Source: Ga0077555 sp046154645 (GTDB taxonomy: Bacteria; Pseudomonadota; Alphaproteobacteria; Rhizobiales; Hyphomicrobiaceae). From it: a stretch of 64,000 nucleotides of DNA. The notes under the pieces were generated by a model. That model worked only from the letters and a program-made list of their open reading frames with translations. It made no database searches and was not told the origin of the DNA. The DNA lies in contig JBJXDZ010000110.1 of assembly GCA_046154645.1 (NCBI GenBank), positions 62,001 to 126,000 of the forward strand, given 5' to 3'. Made by a program: the position numbers and the translations under genes. Shown in pieces: positions 8,711 through 17,170 of the stretch (position 1 is the stretch's first letter; each line of letters begins with the position of its first letter).

Positions 8711-8876
8711 GCCGTGCAGCTGTCATTCGCCCATCCTCGAACTCTTCCATTTGATTGCATTGACTTCTTCGGGGCCCGAACGTACGTGTCGATTGCGGCG
8801 AGCCGTTCGCTGGCGACTGTTTGGTGTCCCTGTCGAGGCGGCGCTTGGGACGCAGCCTTCGCCATGAGGTGGCTGT

Positions 8877-9950
8877 GTGACTTCGGACTCACTCATTGCG
8901 ACCCACACGGGCTGGCTTGGCGAAAATGCCGACAGCGCGCGCCCGGTTGTGTCCGTGGTAATCCCGACATTCAATCGTGCACACAGGCTTGGCGCGGCAT
9001 TGCGCAGCGTTTTGGATCAGACCTTCCAGGATTTCGAGATCATCATTGTCGATGACGCCTCGACAGATGCGACCTTGTCTGCACTGAGGGAATTCTCTGA
9101 CACGCGGATCAGCGTGCTGCGGCATCCGGTCAACCGCGGTGCTGCCGCGTCGCGCAATACGGCAATTGCGCTGGCGCGAGGCCAATACATTGCGCTGCTG
9201 GACTCGGACGATACTTGGTTGCCCGACAAGCTCGAACGTCAGCTGGTTTGGCTCAAACAGCAGGGTGGCAAGGCGCGCGCTGTGTGCACCGGGTTCGAAC
9301 TCGTACTGCCTGGTGATCGCCGTGTACAGCGAACGACGGAGCCTCTGCTGCAACAGTCTCACCTCTATCTTGGCTGCCGCTGTGGGCCAGGCTCGACGCT
9401 CATGGTCGAAGCCAAGGTGTTCGGCGAGGCGGGCCTCTTCGATGAGGCGCTCCGCCGGCTCGAAGACTGGGATTGGCTGCTGCGCTGCTCACGGCACACG
9501 CCCATCGGGGTCATTCAGGATGTGCTGGCCATTGTCTATGTCGAGCCCCGCAAGCGTGGCCTCTATCCCGTTGTCTGGCAGGCGGCCAACCACATGCAGG
9601 AGACCTGGTGTGGCGCGGGCGGTGAGGCAACGTCGCGACGCGCCCGGCGCGCCCTGATCGGCACCCTGCGCAACGAGCTTGCAGCTGTGGCGTACAGTGA
9701 AGGCAAAATGGCCCAAGCGCTGTGGCATATCGTCGTTTCTTTGGCGTATCTACCGCGGCGGGGTGGCGAATTCTTCCGCCGCATCGGCTATCGCATCTAC
9801 TGTGATGTTCACTTTCTGACAACGAGAGCGGTGAACCGCCTGTTTGGTGCGCGCGAGAGGCGAGCAAGGCGTGCGGCAGCAGCAGCGGCGGCAGCGCGCG
9901 AGGATAAGGCCAAACGGGATGACAACTCCGCGTCATCTGCGACCAAGTAG
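8877..9950 (+). CDS. Family 2 glycosyltransferase
   Basis: 357 residues. GT-A fold: VSVVIPTFNRAHRL at about 26-39, IIVDDASTDAT, NRGAAASRNTAI and the metal-binding LLDSDDTW near 107-114, all typical of GT2 enzymes that add sugars from nucleotide donors. The C-terminus ends in a run of Ala, Arg and Lys, probably a disordered cationic tail. Start codon is GTG with a GAGGTGG ribosome-binding site. First gene of the polysaccharide cluster, preceded by a 258-base non-coding gap that contains the T-rich hairpin at 8669-8710. Confidence 0.88.
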   Translation: MTSDSLIATHTGWLGENADSARPVVSVVIPTFNRAHRLGAALRSVLDQTFQDFEIIIVDDASTDATLSALREFSDTRISVLRHPVNRGAAASRNTAIALARGQYIALLDSDDTWLPDKLERQLVWLKQQGGKARAVCTGFELVLPGDRRVQRTTEPLLQQSHLYLGCRCGPGSTLMVEAKVFGEAGLFDEALRRLEDWDWLLRCSRHTPIGVIQDVLAIVYVEPRKRGLYPVVWQAANHMQETWCGAGGEATSRRARRALIGTLRNELAAVAYSEGKMAQALWHIVVSLAYLPRRGGEFFRRIGYRIYCDVHFLTTRAVNRLFGARERRARRAAAAAAAAREDKAKRDDNSASSATK

Positions 9951-10049
9951 TGCGGCCCGCTGCCAGTGCGAGTTGGGCCCAGCCGACGGCTTGCTGATGG
10001 CAAGTTGCGCAGGAGTTGATCACGTGCAGTCGATGTCTGGATTTATGCG

Positions 10050-11267
10050 ATGAATCTAGGCAGCGCGTTGCCAATCATCGGAAGGTCGCCTTCCGACGAA
10101 ACAGCGCAGGCCGGTCGCCGCGCCATCGTTTGCTCGGCGCAGCACTGGCACGCGCCGGTGCACCTCTCGGCGCATCATCTGGCAAAATTCCTGGCGCGCC
10201 GTGGCTGGAAGGCCTGCTTCCTGTCGACGCCGACGTCGTTTCTGCACAAACTGCGGTTTCCGCATGATGCGGACGTCCGGCAACGCTTTGCCGACTGGCG
10301 GCAAGGGGGCGGATGGGATGCCAATGGCGGCATATTCCACTATACGCCACTGGCCGTCGTGCCTCCGAGCCGAACGCCGGGGCTCGACCTCAATTGGTTG
10401 TTCCGGAATTGGCCACGGCTTACCTGGCCTGCTGTCGTGCCGTTCCTTGCCGGCGAAGGATTCTCTCAGCCCGACCTTATGGTTGTCGACTCAGCTCTGA
10501 TGTTGCCGTTGTGGCAGGCACTCGGCCGTCCGCGCCTCGTCTATCGCGTAACCGATCGCAATCGGGACTATCCCAATCAGCCGGCGGGCTTGCGCGCGCT
10601 CGAGGACGAGTTGGCAGCTGCGGCCGATCTGGTCTTGTACACAGGAAAAACGCTTGGACCCTATGTCGCGAGCTTAGGTGCCAAGCAACAGCTCTACGTT
10701 GGCAATGGGGTGGATATGGCGCACTTCGAAGCCACGCGCGCCATGCCGTTGGAGTACGCGCGCATCCCGGCTCCGCGCGCCGTCTATGTCGGCACCATCG
10801 CTGAGTGGTTCGATGTCGATCTCGTCGCACAGGCAGCGCACGCGCTGCCGCATGTTTCATTCGTCGTTATCGGTCCAGGAGCGTCACGGCTAACGGCGCT
10901 GGCGGCGCGTACCAACGTGCACGTTCTCGGAGCACGGCCTTATGCTGAAATTCCGGCCTATCTCCAGCATGCCGCAGTCGGTCTCATTCCCTTCCGACGC
11001 GAAGGGCAGGCGGCTTTTGTCGACAACATAAATCCCTTGAAGCTGTATGAATACATGGCCGCTGGGCTGCCCGTGGTCTCGACAGCTTTTCAGCAGATTG
11101 CCGATCTCGGTAGTCCCACCACTATTGCGTGTGATCCGGCCGACTTCATTGCAGCGGTGAACGCACGAACGGCCGTGCGCTCCGACGGACTGAGTGAGCG
11201 AGCCTTCGCGCGCCGCTTCGATTGGACGCACCAATTCGAACCACTGGCCGCACACCTTGCCATATAG
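10050..11267 (+). CDS. GT-B glycosyltransferase, GumK/TuaH-like
   Basis: 405 residues with a two-domain GT-B layout. The N-terminal half has AQHWHAPVHLSAHHLAKFLARRGW, the usual opening of membrane-associated GT-B enzymes; the C-terminal half has YVGTIAEWFDVDLV, FVVIGPG and the donor-binding NPLKLYEYMAAGLPVVST. It resembles GumK/TuaH-type transferases that act on lipid-linked or surface glycans. Donor and acceptor cannot be deduced. Lies 99 bases after the GT2 gene. Confidence 0.82.
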   Translation: MNLGSALPIIGRSPSDETAQAGRRAIVCSAQHWHAPVHLSAHHLAKFLARRGWKACFLSTPTSFLHKLRFPHDADVRQRFADWRQGGGWDANGGIFHYTPLAVVPPSRTPGLDLNWLFRNWPRLTWPAVVPFLAGEGFSQPDLMVVDSALMLPLWQALGRPRLVYRVTDRNRDYPNQPAGLRALEDELAAAADLVLYTGKTLGPYVASLGAKQQLYVGNGVDMAHFEATRAMPLEYARIPAPRAVYVGTIAEWFDVDLVAQAAHALPHVSFVVIGPGASRLTALAARTNVHVLGARPYAEIPAYLQHAAVGLIPFRREGQAAFVDNINPLKLYEYMAAGLPVVSTAFQQIADLGSPTTIACDPADFIAAVNARTAVRSDGLSERAFARRFDWTHQFEPLAAHLAI

Positions 11268-11354
11268 GCACCATGTACGGCGCCATCTACTACGGTCTAC
11301 AAGCTGCTCTGACTCAGTTTTGCGGGTCGCAGGGGCATCGAACGGGGGCATGCG

Positions 11355-13364
11355 ATGTGTGGCATCGTCGGCGCATTCAAGCCGCGAGGAGCCGGTGAAG
11401 TGACCGGCAATGAACTGCTGGCCGTTATGCGTGATAGGATGACGCATCGAGGTCCCGACGGCCATGGCTTGTGGCGCGAGGATCGCCATCGTTGCGTTCT
11501 TGGCCATCGGCGGCTGTCGATCATTGATCTTTCGGCCAACGCCGCGCAGCCCATGGTCAACGACGATGGCCGCGTCGTCGTGACGTTCAACGGCGAGATC
11601 TATAACCACGCCGAGATCCGGCGCGAGCTCGAGGCGACGGGCAAGTTCAAGTGGAAGACGGATCACTCCGACACCGAGATGCTGCTGCGTGCCTATGAGC
11701 ATTGGGGCATCGAGGGGGCCGTGAAGCGCTTCGTCGGCATGTTCGCATTTGCCATCTACGATGCGCGGGACGTGAATCGGCCGGTGCTGCATCTGGTGCG
11801 CGATCGCATCGGCAAGAAGCCGATCTACTTTCACAAACGTGACAACGGTGAATGGATGTTCGCGTCGGAGATCCGGGCGCTGCTGGCCCATCCGGCGATC
11901 ACGCGGGAGATCGAGCCCGTCGCCTTCTGGCACTATCTCACTTTCATCGTCACGCCGGCGCCGATGACGCTGTTCAAGGGCATCTTCAAAATTCCGCCCG
12001 CGACCATCATCACGATCGACCATACCGGCGAAGCAAAAGCGCGCACCTATTGGGAATGCCGCCCGTCTGCAGGCACGACGCTGACCGAGAAAGACCTCTC
12101 GTTCGACGATGCCGTTTCCGAATTCACGCGCATTTTCAGGACCGCCATTCAGCGCCGCATGGTGTCAGACGTCCCGTTCGGCGTGCTGCTCTCGGGCGGC
12201 GTCGACAGCTCGCTCAACGTGGCGTTGATGGCCGAGCAGATGAGCCGCCCCGTGACCACGTTCACGGTCGGCTATTCCGAGTACGAGGATTTCAACGAAT
12301 TCCACCACGCGCGACGACATGCCGAGCGCTATAAATGCGATCACCATGAGGTGCGCATCACGTCCGATGAGGCGATGAAGTTCTTTCCGCTGCTGGTCGA
12401 ACTGCAGGATGAGCCGATCGCGGACAACGTTTGCATTCCTCTGTACTTCCTGTCGAAACTGGTGCGCGACAGCAAGACCACGGTGGTACAGGTCGGCGAA
12501 GGCGCGGATGAGAACTTCCTCGGCTATTGGTGGTGTGAGCACTATCGGAACAAATACGAGACCGTGTACAAGCCCGCCGGTGACGCCGGACGCCTGACCA
12601 CTTGGCAACGCCTCAAGGGTGCGTCGCCGATTCCGCTTGGCGATGGTGAGGACAAGGAGATCCGGGAACGGGCATTGGCTGGCCGCCAGTTGTTCTGGGG
12701 CGGTGCCGTCTGCTGGTGGGGCGATCTGAGAAAGCAGCTCACGCCTGATCCGGGTCCATTCCGTGGCACGGTTAATTGCCCGGTGCCAGGGTTGTTGCCG
12801 CGCAGCTTCCTGCACCCCGACAGTCACAATGTCGTGGATCATCACATCGGCGACTACGATGGGCACCTGGCTGAGCCGGAGATTCTGCAGAAGATCACGG
12901 CCATGGAGCTTGGACTGCGCTTGCCGGAGCATCTGCTGATGCGTGTCGACAAGATGACGATGGCGCATTCGATCGAGGCGCGCGTGCCGTTCCTCGATCA
13001 GGACCTGGTGGAATTCGGGATGCGGCTGCCCGTCTCGTATAAGTTGTCGGACGGGCTTGGGAAGAAGCTCGTCAAGAAGGCCGCCGAGCCCTATGTCGAT
13101 CACGATCTTCTGTACCGGCGGAAGCAGGGTTTTGGAGCGCCGATGGACAAGTGGTTCACCGAAGAGCGGTTCGGCAAGAAGTGCCTAGCTGCTTACGAAC
13201 GTTCGGAATTGCGCAAGCAGGGCTTCTTCAATGACGAGTACCTGCACGGATTGCTCAAGGGGCAGGTTGAAGGCAAGATCAACTACGGCTTTCACCTGTG
13301 GACCGTCATGAATGCAGTGCTTTGGCATGAGAAGTGGATGGATGGCGGGTTGAAGGATTTTTAA
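11355..13364 (+). CDS. asnB: Asparagine synthetase-like glutamine amidotransferase (AsnB type)
   Basis: 669 residues. Class II glutaminase domain starts MCGIVGAF with the catalytic Cys2, followed by MTHRGPDG and FNGEIYNH; the synthetase domain carries the ATP-pyrophosphatase loop SGGVDSS near 280-286 and VGEGADENFLGY. It is more than 100 residues longer than E. coli AsnB because of an inserted helical region containing RQLFWGGAVCWWG. In polysaccharide clusters such enzymes often amidate uronic acid carboxylates rather than make asparagine. With WecB/WecC nearby, that role is inferred here. A second paralogue lies at 17171. Confidence 0.88.
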   Translation: MCGIVGAFKPRGAGEVTGNELLAVMRDRMTHRGPDGHGLWREDRHRCVLGHRRLSIIDLSANAAQPMVNDDGRVVVTFNGEIYNHAEIRRELEATGKFKWKTDHSDTEMLLRAYEHWGIEGAVKRFVGMFAFAIYDARDVNRPVLHLVRDRIGKKPIYFHKRDNGEWMFASEIRALLAHPAITREIEPVAFWHYLTFIVTPAPMTLFKGIFKIPPATIITIDHTGEAKARTYWECRPSAGTTLTEKDLSFDDAVSEFTRIFRTAIQRRMVSDVPFGVLLSGGVDSSLNVALMAEQMSRPVTTFTVGYSEYEDFNEFHHARRHAERYKCDHHEVRITSDEAMKFFPLLVELQDEPIADNVCIPLYFLSKLVRDSKTTVVQVGEGADENFLGYWWCEHYRNKYETVYKPAGDAGRLTTWQRLKGASPIPLGDGEDKEIRERALAGRQLFWGGAVCWWGDLRKQLTPDPGPFRGTVNCPVPGLLPRSFLHPDSHNVVDHHIGDYDGHLAEPEILQKITAMELGLRLPEHLLMRVDKMTMAHSIEARVPFLDQDLVEFGMRLPVSYKLSDGLGKKLVKKAAEPYVDHDLLYRRKQGFGAPMDKWFTEERFGKKCLAAYERSELRKQGFFNDEYLHGLLKGQVEGKINYGFHLWTVMNAVLWHEKWMDGGLKDF

Positions 13365-13479
13365 TGCTGGCACTTGACGTGGCCACGTGCATCCCGCGCG
13401 TTGCGTCCCGATAGGAGGACGACGCAGGCAGTAGTTCTTTTCGTGCTAGGATCCCCATCGACAAGGGAGACATTCGCGG

Positions 13480-14040
13480 ATGTCCCGTAGAGACAGAGTG
13501 ATGGAAGACGAGAGCGAACGGTCGCTGGCTCGCTTCTGGCCGGTGCTGCTGTTGCCGGCGACTGCGCTCGGTTGGTTTCTTGCCAGTGTGCTGCTCGACG
13601 CTGAAAGGGCGGCAGCGCCAGAGGCGCCCAAAGTCACGGCCGCGAAAGTTGCAATGCTCTGGCAGTTCACACCTGCGGAACGCAAGGGATTTGCGATTAC
13701 GACCAATGGCGCCGACCTGACGACGGGTGAAAGTAAGGCCGTCCTGCGTGGCGACCTGACGCCGACAGGGCATCAGTTGGTTTCAGATCCGATCCCGGTG
13801 GCCAAAGGTAAGCCGCTACGGTTGCTTTGGAAGACGCGCGCATTGAGTGGCAAGACAGCTGTCGGCCTTATGGACGCTCGCGCCGGAGTATGGATCAATG
13901 CCATCCTGATCTCTGACAAGGACATCGACGTTGAGTTTGTGCCGCCGAGCGATCTTGTGCAGATCATTGTTGTCAATAACAATTCCGGCCGTGAACCGCC
14001 GATCGCCGAATTGGGACCGGCCCGGCTGACCGCCAACTAA
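13480..14040 (+). CDS. Single-pass membrane protein with one cluster-specific beta-sandwich-like module
   Basis: 186 residues. Short cytoplasmic N-terminus, one membrane helix (about 19-40, WPVLLLPATALGWFLASVLL), then an outward-facing domain from about residue 58. That domain carries the pattern seen elsewhere in this cluster: VGLMDARAGVWIN (hydrophobic-G-L-M-x5-W-I) followed by FVPPSDLVQIIVVNNNSG. No enzyme motif is visible. It lies between an AsnB-like gene and the radical SAM gene, 115 and 91 bases from them. Probably a glycan-binding or assembly component; function unknown. An alternative start is the ATG at 13501. Confidence 0.7.
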   Translation: MSRRDRVMEDESERSLARFWPVLLLPATALGWFLASVLLDAERAAAPEAPKVTAAKVAMLWQFTPAERKGFAITTNGADLTTGESKAVLRGDLTPTGHQLVSDPIPVAKGKPLRLLWKTRALSGKTAVGLMDARAGVWINAILISDKDIDVEFVPPSDLVQIIVVNNNSGREPPIAELGPARLTAN

Positions 14041-14131
14041 CGGACGATGCAGGTCGGCGCCGCAAGCATCGTGGTGGGGCAGGATAAATGTTGGGCGAGA
14101 GATGAAGTGCTGATTGTGCTAGCATCACCAC

Positions 14132-17100
14132 GTGATATTTCCGTGCAAAGTGAACAAGGATGGGAAGCCGGTGAACATTGTCGGCAGACAAAGTGGCGCT
14201 GACGGATCGGTGGCAACGTCACCCGAGAAATCCGTCCGCCAAACCATTGCGAACGACATAGGCGTGGGTGCCATTGCGAATCCGGCCGTTCGACGCGTGA
14301 CATGGCTGCCTGAAGTCTGGACGTGGTCGGGTTGTACGCGGATCGAGGGTGACATGAGGCTCGATCCGACGCCCACGGCGGCTGTGCCCTTCGGTGGACT
14401 TTTGGTTGCACAATCAGCACCTTTCGAGTGTGACGCCGGTGACCTTCAGGTGCTTGAGATCGACTTTGGCGCCGCACCGAATGAGATACGGCTGTGTGTC
14501 GAGCTGGCATTAGCCGGCTCAACCATGGTGAGCAGTGTCGCAAAGCGCGATCTCGACGGTGGAACCGATATTGCGACCGCGCTTGTTCATGTGGCCGGTC
14601 ACAGTGCCATCTACGTGCTGCGCCTCAAAATCATGGGGCGGACGCTCGATGGAGGTTACCATGGTACGTTGCCTGCCGATGTCCGTTTGACGGTTCCGAT
14701 TGTCAAACGCGCGACCTACGCGAAGCTACCGCCCATCGATGTGCCCGACACCGAACTCGCCCATTGGAATTTCGTAGAGCGCGGCATTCATCGCTTGGCG
14801 AAGCGCTCGCGGACGGCCAACAGCTTGGTCGCAGCCCTTGAAGTTCGGCTCGGACGGGAGGAAGTGCTGAGCCTGCCGCAGTACATGGCCGTCTGCCCGA
14901 CGGGACAATGCAACGCTACGTGCGCCTTCTGCTCGGTGACGATCAATCGTACCGGCATCATCAAGCGTCAGTTGCCGATCGAGGGCATGCGGCGCTTCAC
15001 GGCGCCAGCCGCCCGTACTGTGCGCATGTATGGCATCGAGGGCAACGGCGAGCCGATGCTCTATCGCGGCTTTTCAGGCCTCGTTCACCACGTGCTCTCG
15101 GATGGCGCGATTGCCTACTTGATCACCAACGCCTCCCAGATCGATGCAGAGTCGCTGCCACTGCTGCTGGGTTTCGACTCGATCAACATCTCGATGAATG
15201 CTGCAACGGCTGCCACGCATCGCCGCGTCATGGGGATCAAGAATTTTGGCGAGATCTGCGAGAACATTCGCGAGCTGGCCCGCCGTCGCGGGCGGCAGGG
15301 CAACCAGCCGAACGTGTCCATTTCGCTCGTCGTCACGCGTGACAACATCTTCGAGGCCGTGGCGTTCCTCGAGCTGGCAGAGCGGCTGGGAGTTGATCGC
15401 GCCTTGTTGCGGCCGTTGTCAGAGCTCGGCAATGAGTCGGGCGCCGTCGAGGATCTGCGCGATCTCGTCCCCTACGAGTCGGACGTCGCCGACCTGATCG
15501 AAGCTGTTGGCGACTATCTCGAGGCGACGAAAGGAGCACGCCGGGTCGAAGTGTTCTTTCAACCCGAGAACTTCAAGGCGACGCGGCCCGATCCGCCGGT
15601 AGAGGCTGTGCTGCCGATTGATCAGCCGAACGAAGTTGCATTGCCGCGGCAGCGTTACTGGACATCGAGCGTCGATGGTGCGGTGGTGACGTGGCCGACA
15701 CCTGGTCGCGTGCGTGTGCAGGCCGCACTGGGCAGCCTTGGCAGCAGCTTGCTGCGCTCAACACTCATTCCAGTGCCACCCAATCGCGCCATGGCGGCTG
15801 AAATGGTGCTTTCTGGATCTGCCACTGGCCTTGAGATCCGGGCCCGAGACAATCAAGGCAGACTGCTTGCCGAGGCCTTTCCGAACCTCACTTCGGGCAG
15901 TGAAGGAACGCGCGTGCGGCTAGTCTGGGGACCCGCTGCGGTGCTTGGGGTTTCGATTGAGATCTTTCGTGGCGAAGGTCCGATCGACATCGAGATCGAC
16001 CTCGGTCGGGTGCGCAAGCCGGCGCAATTGGTCGATCCTTATCCGGCCGTTCCGCCGGCAACGCGGTGGGAACTCGCCAGTCCCGGCGCAATGCTCGCTT
16101 GGCGCGGTGCCATCCAAGACATACGCTGGAGCGGTCCCGCCGGCCCCTATCTGGTGAAGAGCTATTCTCGTCGTTGCCTGCCGGGCGTGACGATCTCATA
16201 TCCGGTCAAGATAGAGGTTCGTTCCGGTCGTGTCGGTGTGGGCGTGCTGAGCCAGGACTTCCAAAGCTGGGTCAAGACATTCGATTTCGGTCCAGGTGAG
16301 CACGCAACCGACCTGGAGTTTGCCACCGGTAAGAACAGCCGTTTGCAGATCGTCGTCTACTCGGCCGCCGAGACGCCACTGGATGTGTCGATCGATTGGT
16401 CCGTGGCGATGCTCCAACGCCAGCTGACGGCGTCCGACCTGCCGCGCATCATGGAACTGGCGCAACAAGCCGCTGACGCCACGCCGGCCAACGTCAAGGT
16501 GACGGTGGATCCGAATGAGGCCAAGCTTGAGCGCCGCGAAGCACAGCGACAGGCGCGAGCGGCACTCGAAGATAGTAAAGACGACGCAAGTGTCGCTGCG
16601 ACGCCCGCTGGGAACAACGCCGCTACGGCGGATGCGCGCCAACCTCGGGGCGGCAAGTTCAGCCGTCTTTTCCGGGATACTCGGACGATCCACTGCCACA
16701 AGCCGTGGACTGATTTGGCCAACTTTACGGTCGACGGCCGCGTCGATGTCTGCTGTATCGCAACTGGTGCCAGTCAAACGCGATTTGCACTCGGCAACCT
16801 CAATACGCAGAGCTTCCAGGACGTGTGGAACGGCAAGCAGGCGCGCGAGTTCCGGCGTACCGTGAACGATCCCAAGGCGGCACTGCCGCCCTGTCAACGT
16901 TGCCCGATGGCAAAGGCCTACTCTGGTCCCTATTTGAACCCGGAAGCCACCATGTTCAGCGTTTGGACGCGCTTTGACAGGGCACCGCTGAACCGAACCA
17001 GGACCGGGCGCTATGCATTGTTTGCCGCGTTCGTTGCCTGTTACGTGCCCATCCACTTCTGGCTGTTCCGAGGTTTTGACAAACCTTCGCTCAAGTCCTC

Positions 17101-17134
17101 GATCGACAGGATCAGGGGGCGAAATCGTGCTTGA
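14132..17134 (+). CDS. Radical SAM/SPASM protein with beta-sandwich modules and a C-terminal membrane helix
   Basis: Up to 1000 residues. N-terminal about 230 residues are beta-rich and unassigned. The radical SAM core follows, with cluster cysteines C260-x3-C264-x2-C267 (CNATCAFC) and MYGIEGNGEP. About 507-630 and 642-760 are beta-rich modules; the second has VGVGVLSQDFQSWV and a later IVVYSA strand, matching the module family of this cluster. A SPASM-like C-terminal Cys-rich region follows (HCHKPW, VCCIATG, CQRCPMAK) binding auxiliary Fe-S, then a membrane helix near residue 950-970. The GTG at 14132 lacks a ribosome-binding site; GTG 14171 has AAGGATGGGAAG and may be the true start. Substrate unknown. 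Confidence 0.82.
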   Translation: MIFPCKVNKDGKPVNIVGRQSGADGSVATSPEKSVRQTIANDIGVGAIANPAVRRVTWLPEVWTWSGCTRIEGDMRLDPTPTAAVPFGGLLVAQSAPFECDAGDLQVLEIDFGAAPNEIRLCVELALAGSTMVSSVAKRDLDGGTDIATALVHVAGHSAIYVLRLKIMGRTLDGGYHGTLPADVRLTVPIVKRATYAKLPPIDVPDTELAHWNFVERGIHRLAKRSRTANSLVAALEVRLGREEVLSLPQYMAVCPTGQCNATCAFCSVTINRTGIIKRQLPIEGMRRFTAPAARTVRMYGIEGNGEPMLYRGFSGLVHHVLSDGAIAYLITNASQIDAESLPLLLGFDSINISMNAATAATHRRVMGIKNFGEICENIRELARRRGRQGNQPNVSISLVVTRDNIFEAVAFLELAERLGVDRALLRPLSELGNESGAVEDLRDLVPYESDVADLIEAVGDYLEATKGARRVEVFFQPENFKATRPDPPVEAVLPIDQPNEVALPRQRYWTSSVDGAVVTWPTPGRVRVQAALGSLGSSLLRSTLIPVPPNRAMAAEMVLSGSATGLEIRARDNQGRLLAEAFPNLTSGSEGTRVRLVWGPAAVLGVSIEIFRGEGPIDIEIDLGRVRKPAQLVDPYPAVPPATRWELASPGAMLAWRGAIQDIRWSGPAGPYLVKSYSRRCLPGVTISYPVKIEVRSGRVGVGVLSQDFQSWVKTFDFGPGEHATDLEFATGKNSRLQIVVYSAAETPLDVSIDWSVAMLQRQLTASDLPRIMELAQQAADATPANVKVTVDPNEAKLERREAQRQARAALEDSKDDASVAATPAGNNAATADARQPRGGKFSRLFRDTRTIHCHKPWTDLANFTVDGRVDVCCIATGASQTRFALGNLNTQSFQDVWNGKQAREFRRTVNDPKAALPPCQRCPMAKAYSGPYLNPEATMFSVWTRFDRAPLNRTRTGRYALFAAFVACYVPIHFWLFRGFDKPSLKSSIDRIRGRNRA

Positions 17135-17170
17135 GGCAAGGGGTGCCTGCAGACCTGAGGCTCAGGTGGC

